Source: Manihot esculenta | Lineage: Eukaryota > Streptophyta > Magnoliopsida > Malpighiales > Euphorbiaceae | Reading direction: 5' to 3' | Length of the DNA stretch: 64,000 bases | NCBI RefSeq assembly: GCF_001659605.2 | Contig: NC_035173.2 | Location: 10,435,065-10,499,064, forward strand | Made by a program: the position numbers and the translations under genes | The notes under the pieces: model-generated | Databases searched by the model: none | What the model saw: the letters and a program-made list of their open reading frames with translations, nothing else | What the model was told of the DNA's origin: nothing | Part shown: piece by piece, positions 23,917 through 36,565 of the stretch | Layout: the number at the start of each line of letters is the position of its first letter | How positions within the stretch are numbered: the stretch's first letter is position 1

Positions 23917-24402
23917 TTCTTTTCATGACAGTTTGGGCAAATCACCTCATAGGGAGTTACACTAACTTTTTATTTGCATGTATTTATATTTTTATTTCCT
24001 TTGACCAATGCAAATTTAGAGATTCAATTCAAGAAAAGAACTTCCAAAGTGAAGGTAGCACACTATAATTGATTCAATTTAGGCTTAAAGGGGTGGAAAA
24101 TCAATGGGGTCATGAGATAGGAAGCTCTTTTAACCTTGTTATCTATGTTGAGTAGAGCAAAAGCTAAGACAAAATTCTGTGTGTGTGTGCAAAAAGTGAA
24201 AAATGTGTGAAAAAATTTTGGTGTGTGTTTATGGGGCAAAAAAAAAATGCAAAAAGAAACAAAAAAGAAAGCAAAAATATAATGTAATCAATGCAAAAAT
24301 ATAACCTAGCAGTAAATACCCCCACACCTATCCCAAACATTGTCCTCAATGTTTAAACATAAATATGAAAAAATTAATAAGGAGAAGGAAAGGGACTGCC
24401 TG
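23416..24402 (-). other. 3' non-coding region of element G with two polypurine-tract-like motifs
   Basis: This spacer lies between the lost pol and the 3' LTR. The 16-base AATACCCCCACACCTA occurs next to the LTR (23416-23431) and again at 24315-24330. Each copy is followed by a hairpin with loop TCCT (23437-23454 and 24335-24354). A T/C-rich microsatellite lies at about 23885-23925. No gene was seen. Element H interrupts it at 24403. Confidence 0.7.
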
Positions 24403-24911
24403 TGTAACGACCCGAAAATCGAACCGCTATCGACGCTAGGATCCAGGTCGGCTTAAGGCCGCCGGGACCCGTAGCAAGCCTGACATACAACCTGTGAACC
24501 TGTTTAATCCCATACATGATCAACAACATACATAAAATTTTAAACTTTTCTTTTAAAAGCTCAACCTGTGCATGCCCATAAACATATACATAAACATAAA
24601 CCCCACACTGGAGCTCTCATCAAATGCTCCAATGGGGCCTCTCATCATACATAAGCTTGGAGGAACATAACATCATAAAACATAGATCATGTTTACAAAA
24701 GGGCTTTCTATACAAACTCGGTCAAGCACAACTTCTAAACCTCAATCTCAACATCAACATTTACATGACATAACTATATATCATTTTACAATTTATCATG
24801 TCCACATTCTATCTATTATATACACATGACTTCATTCATCTCGACTTCTCTGCCTAGCCCGTACCTGCAAACCTGGGGGATCAAGGAAAGGGGTGAGCTA
24901 CTAGAGCCCAG

Positions 24912-27133
24912 TGTAATACCCGGCTAGACTCCGGTATCAGAATTCCTACCGTCCAGTGGAATCTCGGATGTCGGAAGCCTCTAGTAGGGTAGAATCATGT
25001 TTTTATAAAATGTTTAAAGGTATTTCATGGTTTTAAGTATGAAAATTTAATGAGTTTTTACATGAAAAGTCTTTGAAGGAAAACCCAGGTTCGGCCGCCG
25101 AAAGTCAAGTTCGGCCGCCGAACATGGCATGCATGCGGAGGCACATTCGGCCCCCGAACGTGGCCTGGCCAGCCACCTATAAAAGGGTCCCTTAGGTCCG
25201 CACGGGCGAGCTTTTTCTCCCCCGTTGTCGGCCAAGGTGAGTCTCCGCCACCCCTCCCTCGATCTTGAGTGTTTTCCTTAGATCTTCCATGATTTTCACG
25301 GGTTTTAACTTTTGTTTTGAAGATCTGTGAGTAAAGAGCAAGTTTTGGGTACTTGGAGGTTCAAGGAGCTCAATCTCTCCATCTCCAAGCTAGGATCGCC
25401 TTTCCTCTCATTTCTTCAAGAGGTAAGCTCGGATCCACCCTTGTTATGTGTTTTAAACAAGCATTAAGTTGTTTTATGGGTAGAGATGCATGTTTAGGTT
25501 TGTTGATGAGTTTATGGGTTTTGATGTTTTGATGAACAATGTATGCTGATTTTTGTGTGTTGAAGTGTTGTAGTTGGGGTATTTGATTGTTTGAGACCCC
25601 TAGGAACTTGTATGCATGTTTTAGTTGAGCTATATGCATGATTTGAGGTTTTGGGAGGCAAATGTGCATAAAGGAGCCAAGTTTCTGCCCTTTGGCAGAA
25701 ACCAGGTTCGGCAGCCGAAGGAGCTTTCGGCCGCCGAACATGGCTGGGGAGGCAGGCCTTTCGGCTGCCGAAGTTGCCCCCGAAAAGAGACTTTCGTCTC
25801 TGTCTGGGACTTTCGGCCGCCGAAGGTGCCACCGAACATGCATGAGTTTCGCCTCTGTCTGGGAGTTTCGGCCGCCGAAGGTGCCGCCGAACCTGCCTGA
25901 CTTTCGGCTCTGGAGGGACTTTCGGCCGCCGAAGGTGCCGCCGAAAGTGCCCTGTCCAGCCATTTCTTGCATGTTTTTATGTGGTTGTTTTATGATGTTT
26001 TAGGGGGGTTTTTGGGGAGTATGTTAGAGTTATGTTTATGTATGTTTGGTCCCTCATTGGAGTCCACCTGTGTAGGTTCAGACCCGAGGAACCGAGGACC
26101 CCAGCAGTGAGCCAGCTGCTACAGAGTTTGTCAGAGCTAGCCAGAGGTGAGTGGAATAAACCTTAAAGTTTTAAAATAAATGAAGTATGAATTTTGAGCA
26201 TGATCCATGCATCATGAATGCCATGAGATATAGTAGGTTGTTTGCATTAGTATTCACCAATATGTTGCATTGCATTTATGATGTTGATGTGGATTGGTTA
26301 TTGGATGATCCTTTAGTCCTCATATGGCATGATGATGGTACGGCATGATATGGTATGGAAGTCCAGGTTGTACCCATTCTACGTCCCTGGCACGATGTGG
26401 TATGGAAGTCCAGGTTGTACCCATTCTACGTCCCTGGCATATTGGTATGTTATGATATGTTATGATAAGGGAAAGACCGGTTGTACCCATTCTACGTCCC
26501 GGCACAGTTGGACTATGTAGAGGACTATAGGTGACAATACCATCCGAGATGTGATTTGTTGTGATATGTTGCATTTTATGAAAGCATGAAATTTTATTAT
26601 ATGATTTCACTATTCTGCTCACTGGGCTTTGTAGCTCACCCCTCTCCCCTAACCCCAGGTGTGCAGGTACAGGGTAGACCAGGAGGTTAGCCAGAGTTTT
26701 GAAGTATGTGTATGTAATAGCTAGATTGTGGACATGACAATTGTACTATGATGTAATGTAAGAGATTGCAGTATGTTATGTAATGAGGTATATTGAGGTT
26801 ATAGATGTGCTTGACCCTATGAGTATTGTAATCCCTTGTTGATGCATGATCTTAGATATTTGATGATACAGATGTAAGCCAACTCATCTCATGTTATAGT
26901 GCTCATTGGGGCGTTGTTGAGATCCCACAGAGGGGTCATGATTATGGTTATGTAATGTATGTTTAGGTTGAGTTGGATGTATGAAAGAAAAGTTTAATTT
27001 TTATGCATGTTGTTGATCATGTATGGGATTATACAGGTTTCCAGGATGTATGTTTGGCTTGCTACGGGTCCCGGCGGCCTTAAGTCGACCCGGATCCTAG
27101 CGCCGGTAGCGGTCCGATTTTTGGGTTGTTACA
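24912..27133 (+). mobile_element. Solo Tekay-family LTR inserted in the 3' LTR of element H
   Basis: The 2222-bp LTR (TGTAATACCC to GGGTTGTTACA) is flanked by the duplication CCCAG (24907-24911 and 27134-27138). TATAAAA is at 25178-25184 and the palindrome pair at 25090/25110. The leader contains a 55-bp tandem array at about 25790-25960, and the minisatellite copies lie around 26351-26505. No internal sequence remains. Confidence 0.93.
25790..25960 (+). repeat. 55-bp tandem repeat with a TTCGGCCGCCGAA palindrome in each unit
   Basis: Palindromes start at about 25811, 25866 and 25920. Each is followed by GGTGCC-CCGAA and a TTTCG-CTCTG stretch, giving a period of 54-55 bp. The array lies downstream of the TATA box, in the transcribed leader. 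Equivalent arrays occur in every Tekay LTR of the window. Confidence 0.75.
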
Positions 27134-28914
27134 CCCAGTGAGCAGAATAATAAAAACATTATATTATAATTTCATGCTTTCATGGAATGCATCACATCAC
27201 AAACATATCACATCAAGGATGAACTTGTCACCAGTAGCCCTCTACATATCCAATAGTGCCAGAACGTAGAATGGGTCCTGGTCTTTTTCTTACATAGCAT
27301 AACATAACATTCCAATGTGCCAGAACGTAGAATGGGTCCTGGTCTTTCTCTTACATAGTGCCAGCGAACGTAGAATGGGTCCCACTGGTCTTTCATTCCA
27401 TACCGTACATATCATATCGTCACATCATAGGTCGAGGGCTATGGGTCATCCAACGTTCATCCACATCAACAACAGAATATGCAATGCAACGTATTCGTGA
27501 ATTCTAATGCAACAACCTAGTATATCTCATGGCATTAATGATGCGTGAATCATGCTAAAATGTCCATTACTTACTTTAAAACGTAATGAGTTATTCCACT
27601 CACCTCTGGATAGCTCTGACCAGACACTGGAGCAGCTGACTCACTGTTGGGGTCCTCGGTTCCTCGGGTCCGAACCTACACAGGTGGACTCAAATGAGGG
27701 ACCAAACATACATGAACATAACTCTAAACTACTCCCCAAAAACCCCCTAGGACATCATGAAACAATCATAGAAAAACATACAAAGGAGGGCTGGACAGGG
27801 CACTTTCGGCGGCAGGTTCGGCGGCCGAAAGCCCCTCCAGAGCCGAAAGTCAGGCAGGTTCGGCGGCACCTTCGGCGGCCGAAACTCCTAGACAGAGACG
27901 AAACTCATGCATATTCGGCGACACTTTCGGCGGTCGAAACTACCCTCCAGAGACGAAAGTCCTCTTTCGGGGGTAGGCTTCGGCAGCCGAAGGCTGCCTC
28001 CACAAGCGGGTTCGGCGGCCGAAAGTTCCTTCGGCGGCCGAACCTGAGTTTCTCCAAAGTGGCAGAAACTCAGCTCCAACATGCACAAACTCCTCCCAAA
28101 CCTTTCAAACATGCATAAACCTATTCTACAACACTCCCAATCATACACAATCAAGCATACAAGTTCATAGGGGTCTCAAACTAGCCTAAACCCCAACTAT
28201 AACACATCAAACATACCCACATTGCTCATGAACACACATTAAACCCATAAACTCAAAACAACCTAAACATGCATTTCTACTTTATAAACTTGTATAAGAT
28301 TTGCTTAAAACACAACATAAGCTAGAGATCGACTCTTACCTCTTGAAGATCGAGAGTAGAGGCGATCTAACTTGGAGTTGGGAGAGATTTAGTTCCTTGG
28401 GTCTCCAAGCTCAAAAACTTGTTCTTTTGCTCAAAATCTTCAAAACAAAGTGAAAACTTGTGAAAATCGTGAAAGATTTGAAGGAAGGAACTCAAGATAG
28501 GTGAGAAGCGGCGAAGAGCTCACCTTGGCCTAAAATAGGGAAAAGCTCGCCCGTTTTCGGCTAAGGGACCCCTTTATAGGTGGCTGGCGAGGCCACATTC
28601 GGGAGCCGAACGTGCCTCCGCATGCATGCCATGTTCGGCGGCTGAACATAAGGTTCGGCGGCCGAACCTGGACTTCCCTCACTTATGCTTTCGGGGGCCT
28701 AATAGCGCTCCCAAAGGCTTGCATGTTCGGCGGCCGAACCTGAGTTTTCCCCCAAGGCTATTTTAATGCAAAAACTCATTTCTTTCTTGATTAAAACATA
28801 AAACACATTAAAACATTTTATACAAACATGGTTTTACCCTTCTAGAGGTCTTCGACACCCGAGATTCCACAGGACGGTAGGAATTTCAATACCGGAGTCT
28901 AGCCGGGTATTACA

Positions 28915-28952
28915 TTCTCCCCCCCCTTAAAAACATTCGTCCCCGAATGTTC
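28915..28952 (-). promoter_or_regulatory. Polypurine tract and adjoining hairpin of element H
   Basis: TTCTCCCCCCCCTTAA follows the LTR. The arms AAACATTCG (28931-28939) and CGAATGTTC (28944-28952) pair around the loop TCCC, with one terminal mismatch. Confidence 0.7.
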
Positions 28953-29013
28953 CTCAACTAGTACAAGCAAGGCATAACACACATCATACGCATAAACACA
29001 CATAAAACTAACC

Positions 29014-32000
29014 TTAGAAGAGATAAGGGTACTGCTGGAGCATGGACTCCCGTGTCTCCCAAGTGCATTCTTCCAAATTGTGGTGGTTCCACAGGACTTT
29101 CACCATCGGGATTTCCTTGTTTCTCAGCTTTCTGATCTGGGTGTCTTTGATCCGTACTGGCTGCTTAACATAAGTGAGATCTTCTTGGATCTCTACATCA
29201 GGCTCACTAAGAACCTTGCCCGGATCTAACACAAACTTCCTCAATATGGAAACATGGAAAACCAGATGGATTCTTTCCATTGAAGCAGGTAAATCCAGCT
29301 TGTACGACACATTCCCAATCTTTTGCAAGATCTCAAAGGGTCCGATGTATCGTGGGGCTAGTTTACCTTTCTTCCCAAAGCGAACCACTCCTTTCATAGG
29401 AGACACCTTGAGCAATACCAGATCCCCCTCCTGAAACTCTACTTGCCTTCTGCGGATATCTGCATAACTCTTCTGTCTGCTTGCAGCATTCTTGATCCTC
29501 TCTCTGATTATGGGTACCACCCTGCTGGTGATCTCTACTAGCTCAGGCCCTGCCAATGCCTTTTCTCCAACCTCTTCCCAGCAAACAGGTGATCTGCACT
29601 TCCTCCCGTATAAAGCTTCATATGGAGCCATCCCGATGCTAGCATGATGGCTGTTATTGTAGGTAAACTCCACCAAAGGTAGATGTTGCCTCCAAGAACC
29701 GCCAAAGTCCAGCACACACATTCTGAGCATATCCTCTATTGTCTGGATGGTCTTTTCTGATTGTCCGTCCGTCTGTGGATGGAAAGCAGTGCTGAAATCC
29801 AACCTGGTACCCATGGCATTCTGCAGACTCCGCCAAAACCTGGAGGTGAACTGGGGCCCTCGATCAGATACTATTGAAATAGGAACCCCATGCAGTCTGA
29901 CGATCTCCTCAACATACACCTGCGCCAACTTGTCCACAGAATAGCCACTCCTGACAGGGATGAAGTGAGCAGATTTGGTGAGTCTGTCCACAATCACCCA
30001 TATGGAGTCCAATCTGTTGGACGTCGCCGGTAACCCCACTACGAAGTCCATAGCTATATTCTCCCATTTCCACTCTGGAATAGGTAGCGGGTCAAGCATT
30101 CCAGCCGGCTTCTGATGTTCCAGCTTCACCCTCTGACACACTTCGCAGGCTGACACAAACTGTGCCACTTCTCTCTTCATAGCTGGCCACCAATAAACCT
30201 TCTTCAGGTCTTGATACATCTTGGTGGCTCCGGGGTGAACACTGTATCTTGCATTATGAGCCTCTCTCATAATGTCTCCTTTTAGCCCTATGTCATCTGG
30301 TACACACAATCTGCTCCCATAGCGGAGGATCCCCTTGCTGTCGAATCTGAACTCACTATCCTTGCCTGACTAAATAGTCCTGGCAATCTTCACTAACTCT
30401 GGATCCTCATGCTGTTTCTGAGCCACCTGCTCCAGAAACACGGGTGCCACTCTCATCTGGGCTACCAAAGCACCTGTACCAGATAACTCCAACTGTAGAC
30501 CTTCATTCATGAGCTCGAAGAACTCCCTTACTACTGGCCTCCTCTCTGCTGAAATATGGGACAAACTGCCAAGTGATTTCCGGCTTAAAGCGTCTGCCAC
30601 AACATTCGCCTTACCCAGATGGTACTGGATCTTGCAATCGTAGTCACTAAGCAGTTCTACCCATCTCCTCTGCCTCAGATTCAGATCCCTCTGACTCAAG
30701 ATGTACTGCAGGCTCTTATGATCTGTGAAGATCTCACATTTAACCCCATAGAGGTAGTGCCTCCACATCTTGAGTGCAAAGATTACTGCTGCCATCTCCA
30801 GGTCATGTGTGGGGTAATTCAACTCATGCTTCTTCAGCTGTCTAGAAGCATAAGCAATCACCCTTTCATTATGCATTAACACACAACCCAGTCCCACACG
30901 GGACGCATCACAATGCACTGAGAAGTCTTCATTGCTAGATGGCAAGGCTAACACTGGTGCTGAAGTCAACCTCTTCTTGAGCTCCTCAAAGCTCTCTTCG
31001 CACTGGTCGGTCCACACGAACCTCTGGTTCTTCCTGGTTAGTCTAGTCAGAGGAGCTGCAATTTTTGAGAAGTCCTGAACGAACCTCCTGTAGTAACCTG
31101 CCAAACCCAAGAAACTTCTAATCTCTGTCACTGAAGTGGGTCTAGGCCAGTTAGCTACTGCTTCCACTTTCTTGGGGTCCACCTCTATTCCGTTTTCTGA
31201 CACCACATGCCCCAAGAAAGAGATGCTCCTCAGCCAGAACTCACACTTGGAGAACTTGGCATACAAGCCATGTTCCCTCAAGGTCTGCAGAACCAACCTC
31301 AGATGATGGGCATGCTCCTTTGCATTCCTGGAATACACTAAGATATCATCTATGAAGACAATAACAAAGTGATCCAGGTATTGGCTAAATACTCTGTTCA
31401 TGAGATCCATGAATGTTGCAGGGGCATTAGTTAACCCGAACGGCATAACAAGGAACTCAAAATGCCCATATCTGGTCCTGAAAGCTGTCTTTGGAACATC
31501 TTCCTCTCTTATCCTCAGCTGATGGTACCCAGATCTCAGATCTATTTTGGAGAAACAACCCGCTCCTGCTAGCTGGTCGAATAGATCATCGATCCTTGGC
31601 AAAGGGTACCTGTTCTTGGTAGTGACTTTGTTCAACTGCCTGTAGTCGATACAAAGTCTAAGGGATCCATCCTTCTTTTTCACAAAAAGCACTGGAGCAC
31701 CCCAAGGTGAGGTACTCGGTCGGATGAAGCCCTTATCTACCAGATCTTGCAACTGCTCCTTAAGCTCCTTCAATTTTGCTGGTGCCATCCTGTAGGGAGG
31801 AATAGAGATCGGTCTAGTTCCAGGCATCAATTCGATTTCAAACTCTATCTCCCTAGCAGGTGGTAGTCCTGGAAGCTCCTCTGGAAAAACATCCTGAAAT
31901 TCTCTAACAACTGGCACTGAGGCTGGCTCCCTGACCTGACTAACTAGCTCTCTCACATGAGCCAAATACCCCTGACATCCCTTCCTAAGCAACCTACGAG

Positions 32001-33984
32001 CCTGAAGGGTTGATATCAGACCTCTAGGTGTACCCCTCTTGTCTCCTCTGAAGACGACCTCTGACCCGTTCTGATCTCTGAACCTTACTACCTTGTCTCT
32101 GCAGTCCAAGGTAGCACCATGGGTAGATAGCCAATCCATACCTAGAATGACGTCAAAGTCTGTCAAATCTAGAACCACAAGGTCGGCGGAGAGGCATCTT
32201 CCCTCAACAAAAACTGGACTGTACTGGCAGACTGACTCTGCCACTGACGGGTCACACTTGGGTCCACTGACCCATAGGGGACACTCTAACCCAGAGACTA
32301 TCAGACCCAACCTCTCAACGGCTCTCGGAGCAATAAAAGAATGAGATGCACCCGGGTCCATTAATGCATACACATCAGAACACCCAATGACAAGATTACC
32401 TGACACCACGGTGTTGGATGTGTTAGCCTCCTGCTGTGTCATGGTGAAGATCCTGGCTGGAGCTGATGGACCTTCACCTCGGGAACCAGAAGAAGAGGCT
32501 GCCCCTCTCCCTCTACCTCTGCCACTGCCCTGAGTTGTGGCTGGAGCTGCTGACTATGCCACACTACCAGAAGCTGTCTGCTGGGGCTGGCCCATAAAAG
32601 GTGCTCTAGGACACTCCCGAGCCATGTGTCTCTCCTGTCCACATCTGAAACATGCATTAATCCCAGCCCGACACACTCCCTTGTGTGGCTTCCCACACCT
32701 TAGGCATTCTGTACCATCTGAGCCTGAGCTCGAGCCACCGCCTAAACCCAGACCGGATTTCAACTTACTCCAGAACTTGTTCTTCTTCGGCTTCTTGGTG
32801 GTGTTACTCCACCTCTTGCTACCTGAGCTCTGAGAAGAGGGACCTGGCCCTCCTCTGCCTGGGGTCTTAACTCCTGAAGACTGGGTCACTGACTGCTTCA
32901 CTGACCCCTCAACTATAGCACTAGCCTCTATCCTTCGGGCCATATCCACCACAGTGTGGAAACTTTCCTCTCAACTGATTGAATCAAAGAGGAGTACCTA
33001 GAATGCAGTTTCATAACATATCTCTTGGCTTTCTTCGAATCTGTATCTAGAGCTTGCCCTGAAAAAGGCAATAGCTCCAAGAATTTATCTGTGTACTCCT
33101 CTATACTCATGTGTTCTGTCTGCCTCAGCTGCTCAAACTCAATCATCTTCAGTTCTCCGGAACTGTCTGGAAAAGCCCATCCAGCAAACTCATTCGCAAA
33201 TTCCTCCCATGTCATGCCGTCTAATCTTGGGTCCACATAACACTTGAACCATTCCCGTGCCTTTTTGCACTTTAAAGTGAACCCTGCCATTTGAATGGCC
33301 CTGCTGTCATTTGCCCCTAGCTCGTCAGTTATCATCTTCACTACCCGCAGGTACTCAAAGGGATCATCCCCTGACTTGTATTTGGGAGCATCCAGCTTAA
33401 GGTAATCTATCATCTTCACCTTGCTCCCACTGGCTGAGCTAGGTCTAGAAGGTTGAGCAACTGGGGCTGTTGGTTCTGTAGATGGTGGAGGTGGGGGTGC
33501 AGCATTCCCCGAGGTGGGGTTTGCCGGGGTAGGATAGAAGGGTGAGGGTGGATAAGCTGGATACTGTGGGTAAGGTGGATAGAAAGGTGGATAGGGCATG
33601 TAGGTAGGGTAGGGGTTAAAGCTGGAGTAATCCGATGTGCCTCCCATCGGAACCCTATGGGAAGGGTGGATAATGGGGTGGAAAACCATACCCCGAGGCC
33701 TGAGCGCCTCCCTGAGACTCTCCTGTCCCTTCTTCCGTCATGCTGACATCCAGATTCCCATCCCTCCTCTGGTCCTCTTCCATAACCTCCCTCACATCTA
33801 AAGAACTTCCTCCTCTATCTGTCCCCCTTCTGCTAGCATCAAAAGACCTTCTAGGGTCCCTTGACACTCTTTCTCTGCTTGATCTACATGACATTGCCCT
33901 AGGCAATGCAGGAGGACGGGCATCAGTGCCTTCATCTTGGGGTGGTACTCCAGTCAATCGTGCAGATCGACGAGTTCCTCTTAT
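29014..33984 (-). pseudogene. gag-pol: Gag-pol polyprotein of element H with stops, a frameshift and lost start
   Basis: Domain order and sequence follow element D. The Tyr/Pro-rich gag N-terminus is followed by two zinc knuckles (near 32630-32700), the retropepsin motif DPGAS, RT with FIDD and RNase H. Integrase has the complete HHCC region, MDFVVGLP and VSDRGPQF, and a chromodomain-like tail ends at 29014. Lesions seen: the start codon position at 33984-33982 reads ATA, a short deletion shifts frame near 33650, another frameshift lies near 32960, and in-frame stops lie near 32551 and at 30370-30372. The 690-residue stretch 32442-30370 is intact from the protease to the end of RNase H. The 431-residue stretch 30309-29014 holds nearly all of integrase. 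Confidence 0.9.
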
Positions 33985-34240
33985 CTTGATCTCTGAAAAG
34001 CAGTACACAACACTAAAAACATCAGCATCATATGGTTCATGTGGAAACACATGAACCCACATCACATACATATCATTCATATCATAGCATTAATGCACAT
34101 GTATATAATCATGGCATTTCACATCATCATACAAGACAGGACTCAACATCCTATCCTAGTGGACATGATCTTCCTATTGTGCTTGACCTTCTAGAACATC
34201 TATGAGCCCGACACTCTAGGTCCGATCATATGAACCTAGG

Positions 34241-34252
34241 GCTCTGATACCA
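34241..34252 (-). other. Primer binding site of element H (initiator tRNA-Met)
   Basis: The minus strand reads TGGTATCAGAGC, three bases inside the 5' LTR edge. Confidence 0.85.
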
Positions 34253-34255
34253 TTT

Positions 34256-36560
34256 TATAATGACCCGAAAATCGAACCGCTACCGGCGCTAGGATCCAGG
34301 TCGGCTTAAGGCCGCCGGGACCCGTAGCAAGCCTGACATACAACCTGTGAACCTGTTTAATCCGATACATGATCAACAACATACATAAAATTTTGAACTT
34401 TTCTTTTAAAAGCTCAACCTGTGCATGCCCATAAACATATACATAAACATAAACCCCACACTGGAGCTCTCATCAAATGATCCAATAGGGCCTCTCATCA
34501 TACATAAGCTTGGAGGAACATAACATCATAAAACATAGATCATGTTTACAAAAGGGCTTTCTATACAAACTCGGTCAAGCACAACTTCTAAACCTCAATC
34601 TCAACATCAACATTTACATGACATAACTATATATCATTTTACAATTTATCATGTCCACATTCTATCTATTACATACACATGACTTCATTCATCTCGACTT
34701 CTCTGCCTAGCCCGTACCTGCAAACCTGGGGGATCAGGGAAAGGGGTGAGCTACTAGAGCCCAGTGAGCAGAATAATAAAAACATTATATTATCATTTCA
34801 TGCTTTCATGGAATGCATCACATCACAAACATATCACATCAAGGATGAACTTGTCACCAGTAGCCCTCTACATATCCAATAGTGCCAGAACGTAGAATGG
34901 GTCCTGGTCTTTTTCTTACATAGCATAACATAACATTCCAATGTGCCAGAACGTAGAATGGGTCATGGTCTTTCTCTTACATAATGCCAGCGAACGTAGA
35001 ATGGGTCCCACTAGTCTTTCATTCCATACCGTACATATCATATCATCACATCATAGGTCGAGGGCTATGGGTCATCCAACGTTCATCCACATCAACAACA
35101 TAATATGCAATGCAACGTATTCGTGAATTCTAATGCAACAACCTAGTATATCTCACGGCATTAATGATGCGTGAATCATGCTAAAATGTCCATTATTTAC
35201 TTTCAAACATAATGAGTTATTCCACTCACCTCTGGATAGCTCTGACCAGACACTGGAGCAGCTGACTCACTGCTGGGGTCCTCGGTTCCTCGGGTTCGAA
35301 CCTACACAGGTGGACTCAAATGAGGGACCAAACATACATGAACATAACTCTAAACTACTCCCCAAAAACCCCCTAGGACATCATGAAACAATCATAGAAA
35401 AACATGCAAAGGAGGGCTGGACAGGGCACTTTCGACGGCAGGTTTGGCAGCCGAAAGCCCCTCCAGAGCCGAAAGTCAGGCAGGTTCGGCGGCACCTTCG
35501 GCGGCCGAAACTCCCAGACAGAGACGAAACTCATGCATATTCGGCGGCACTTTCGGCGGCCGAAACTGCCCTCCAGAGACGAAAGTCCTCTTTCGGGGGT
35601 AGGCTTCGGCAGCCGAAGGCTGCCTCCACAAGCGGGTTCGGCGGTCGAAAGTTCCTTCGACGGCCGAACCTGAGTTTCTCCAAAGTGATAGAAACTCAGC
35701 TCCAACATGCACAAACGCCTCCCAAACCTTTCAAACATGCATAAACCTATTCTACAACACTCCTAATCATACACAATCAAGCATACAAGTTCATAGGGGT
35801 CTCAAACTAGCCTAAACCCCAACTATAACACATCAAACATACCCACATTGCTCATGAACACACATTAAACCCATAAACTCAAAACAACCTAAACATGCAT
35901 TTCTACTTTATAAACTTGTATAAGATTTGCTTAAAACATAACATAAGCTAGAGATCGACTCTTACCTCTTGAAGATCGAGAGTAAAGGCGATCTAACTTG
36001 GAGTTGGGAGAGATTTAGTTCCTTGGGTCTCCAAGCTCAAAAACTTGTTCTTTTGCTCAAAATCTTTAAAACAAAGTGAAAACTTGTGAAAATCGTGAAA
36101 GATTTGAAGGAAGGAACTCAAGATCAGTGAGGAGCGGCGGAGAGCTCACATTGGCCGAAAATGGGGAAAAGCTTGCCCGTTTTCGGCTAAGGGACCCCTT
36201 TATAGGTGGCTGGCCAGGCCATATTCGGGAGCCGAACGTGCCTCCGCATGCATGCCATGTTCGGCGGCCGAACATAAGGTTCGGCGGCCAAACCTGGACT
36301 TCCCTCACTTATGCTTTCGGGGGCCTAATAGCGCTCCCGAAGGCTTGCATGTTCGGCGGCCGAACTTGAGGTTCGGCGGCCGAACCTGAGTTTTCCTCCA
36401 AGGCTATTTTCATGCAAAAACTCATTTCTTTCTTGATTAAAACATAAAACACATTAAAACATTTTATACAAACATGGTTTTACCCTTCTAGAGGTCTCTG
36501 ACACCCGAGATTCCACCGGACGGTAGGAATTCCGATACTGGAGTCTAGCCGGGTATTACA
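34256..36560 (-). repeat. 5' LTR of element H
   Basis: The 2305-bp LTR has palindrome pairs at 36260/36280 and 36352/36372. CTTTATA at 36198-36204 is the TATA box. Its inner terminus reads TATAATGACC where other copies have TGTAACGACC, so the canonical TG end is mutated. Confidence 0.88.
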
Positions 36561-36565
36561 GCCTG

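Larger units (their letters stand above)
24403..28914 (-). repeat. 3' LTR of element H, split by a solo LTR
   Basis: The two parts, 24403-24911 and 27139-28914, together make 2285 bp. The palindrome pair is at 28634/28654 and the TATA box CTTTATA at 28572-28578. The CGTAGAATGGGTCC minisatellite lies near 27260-27385. The palindrome-bearing 55-bp repeats are at about 27800-28045. Confidence 0.88.
24403..36560 (-). mobile_element. Element H: full-length Tekay-like gypsy element inserted in element G
   Basis: H is flanked by the 5-bp duplication GCCTG (24398-24402 and 36561-36565). It has two LTRs, an initiator-Met primer site, gag-pol and a polypurine tract. Without the solo LTR nested in its 3' LTR it measures about 9.9 kb. 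Coding lesions make it non-autonomous. Confidence 0.93.

Noticed and set aside
24170..24240. Host microRNA-like or tRNA gene in the spacer of element G
   Set aside because: Only GT-rich and A-rich low-complexity sequence is present. No cloverleaf or long stem was found.
25705..25960. CRISPR-like array
   Set aside because: Palindromic repeats with short spacers are present, but the spacers are themselves repeated, the period varies, and the context is a plant LTR.
25370..26003. Overlapping ORFs of 60-200 codons rich in FGGR, SAAE or RPPK repeats on both strands of the LTRs
   Set aside because: They are readings of the TTCGGCSGCCGAA arrays in different frames. They recur in every LTR, disagree in frame between copies and have no domain.
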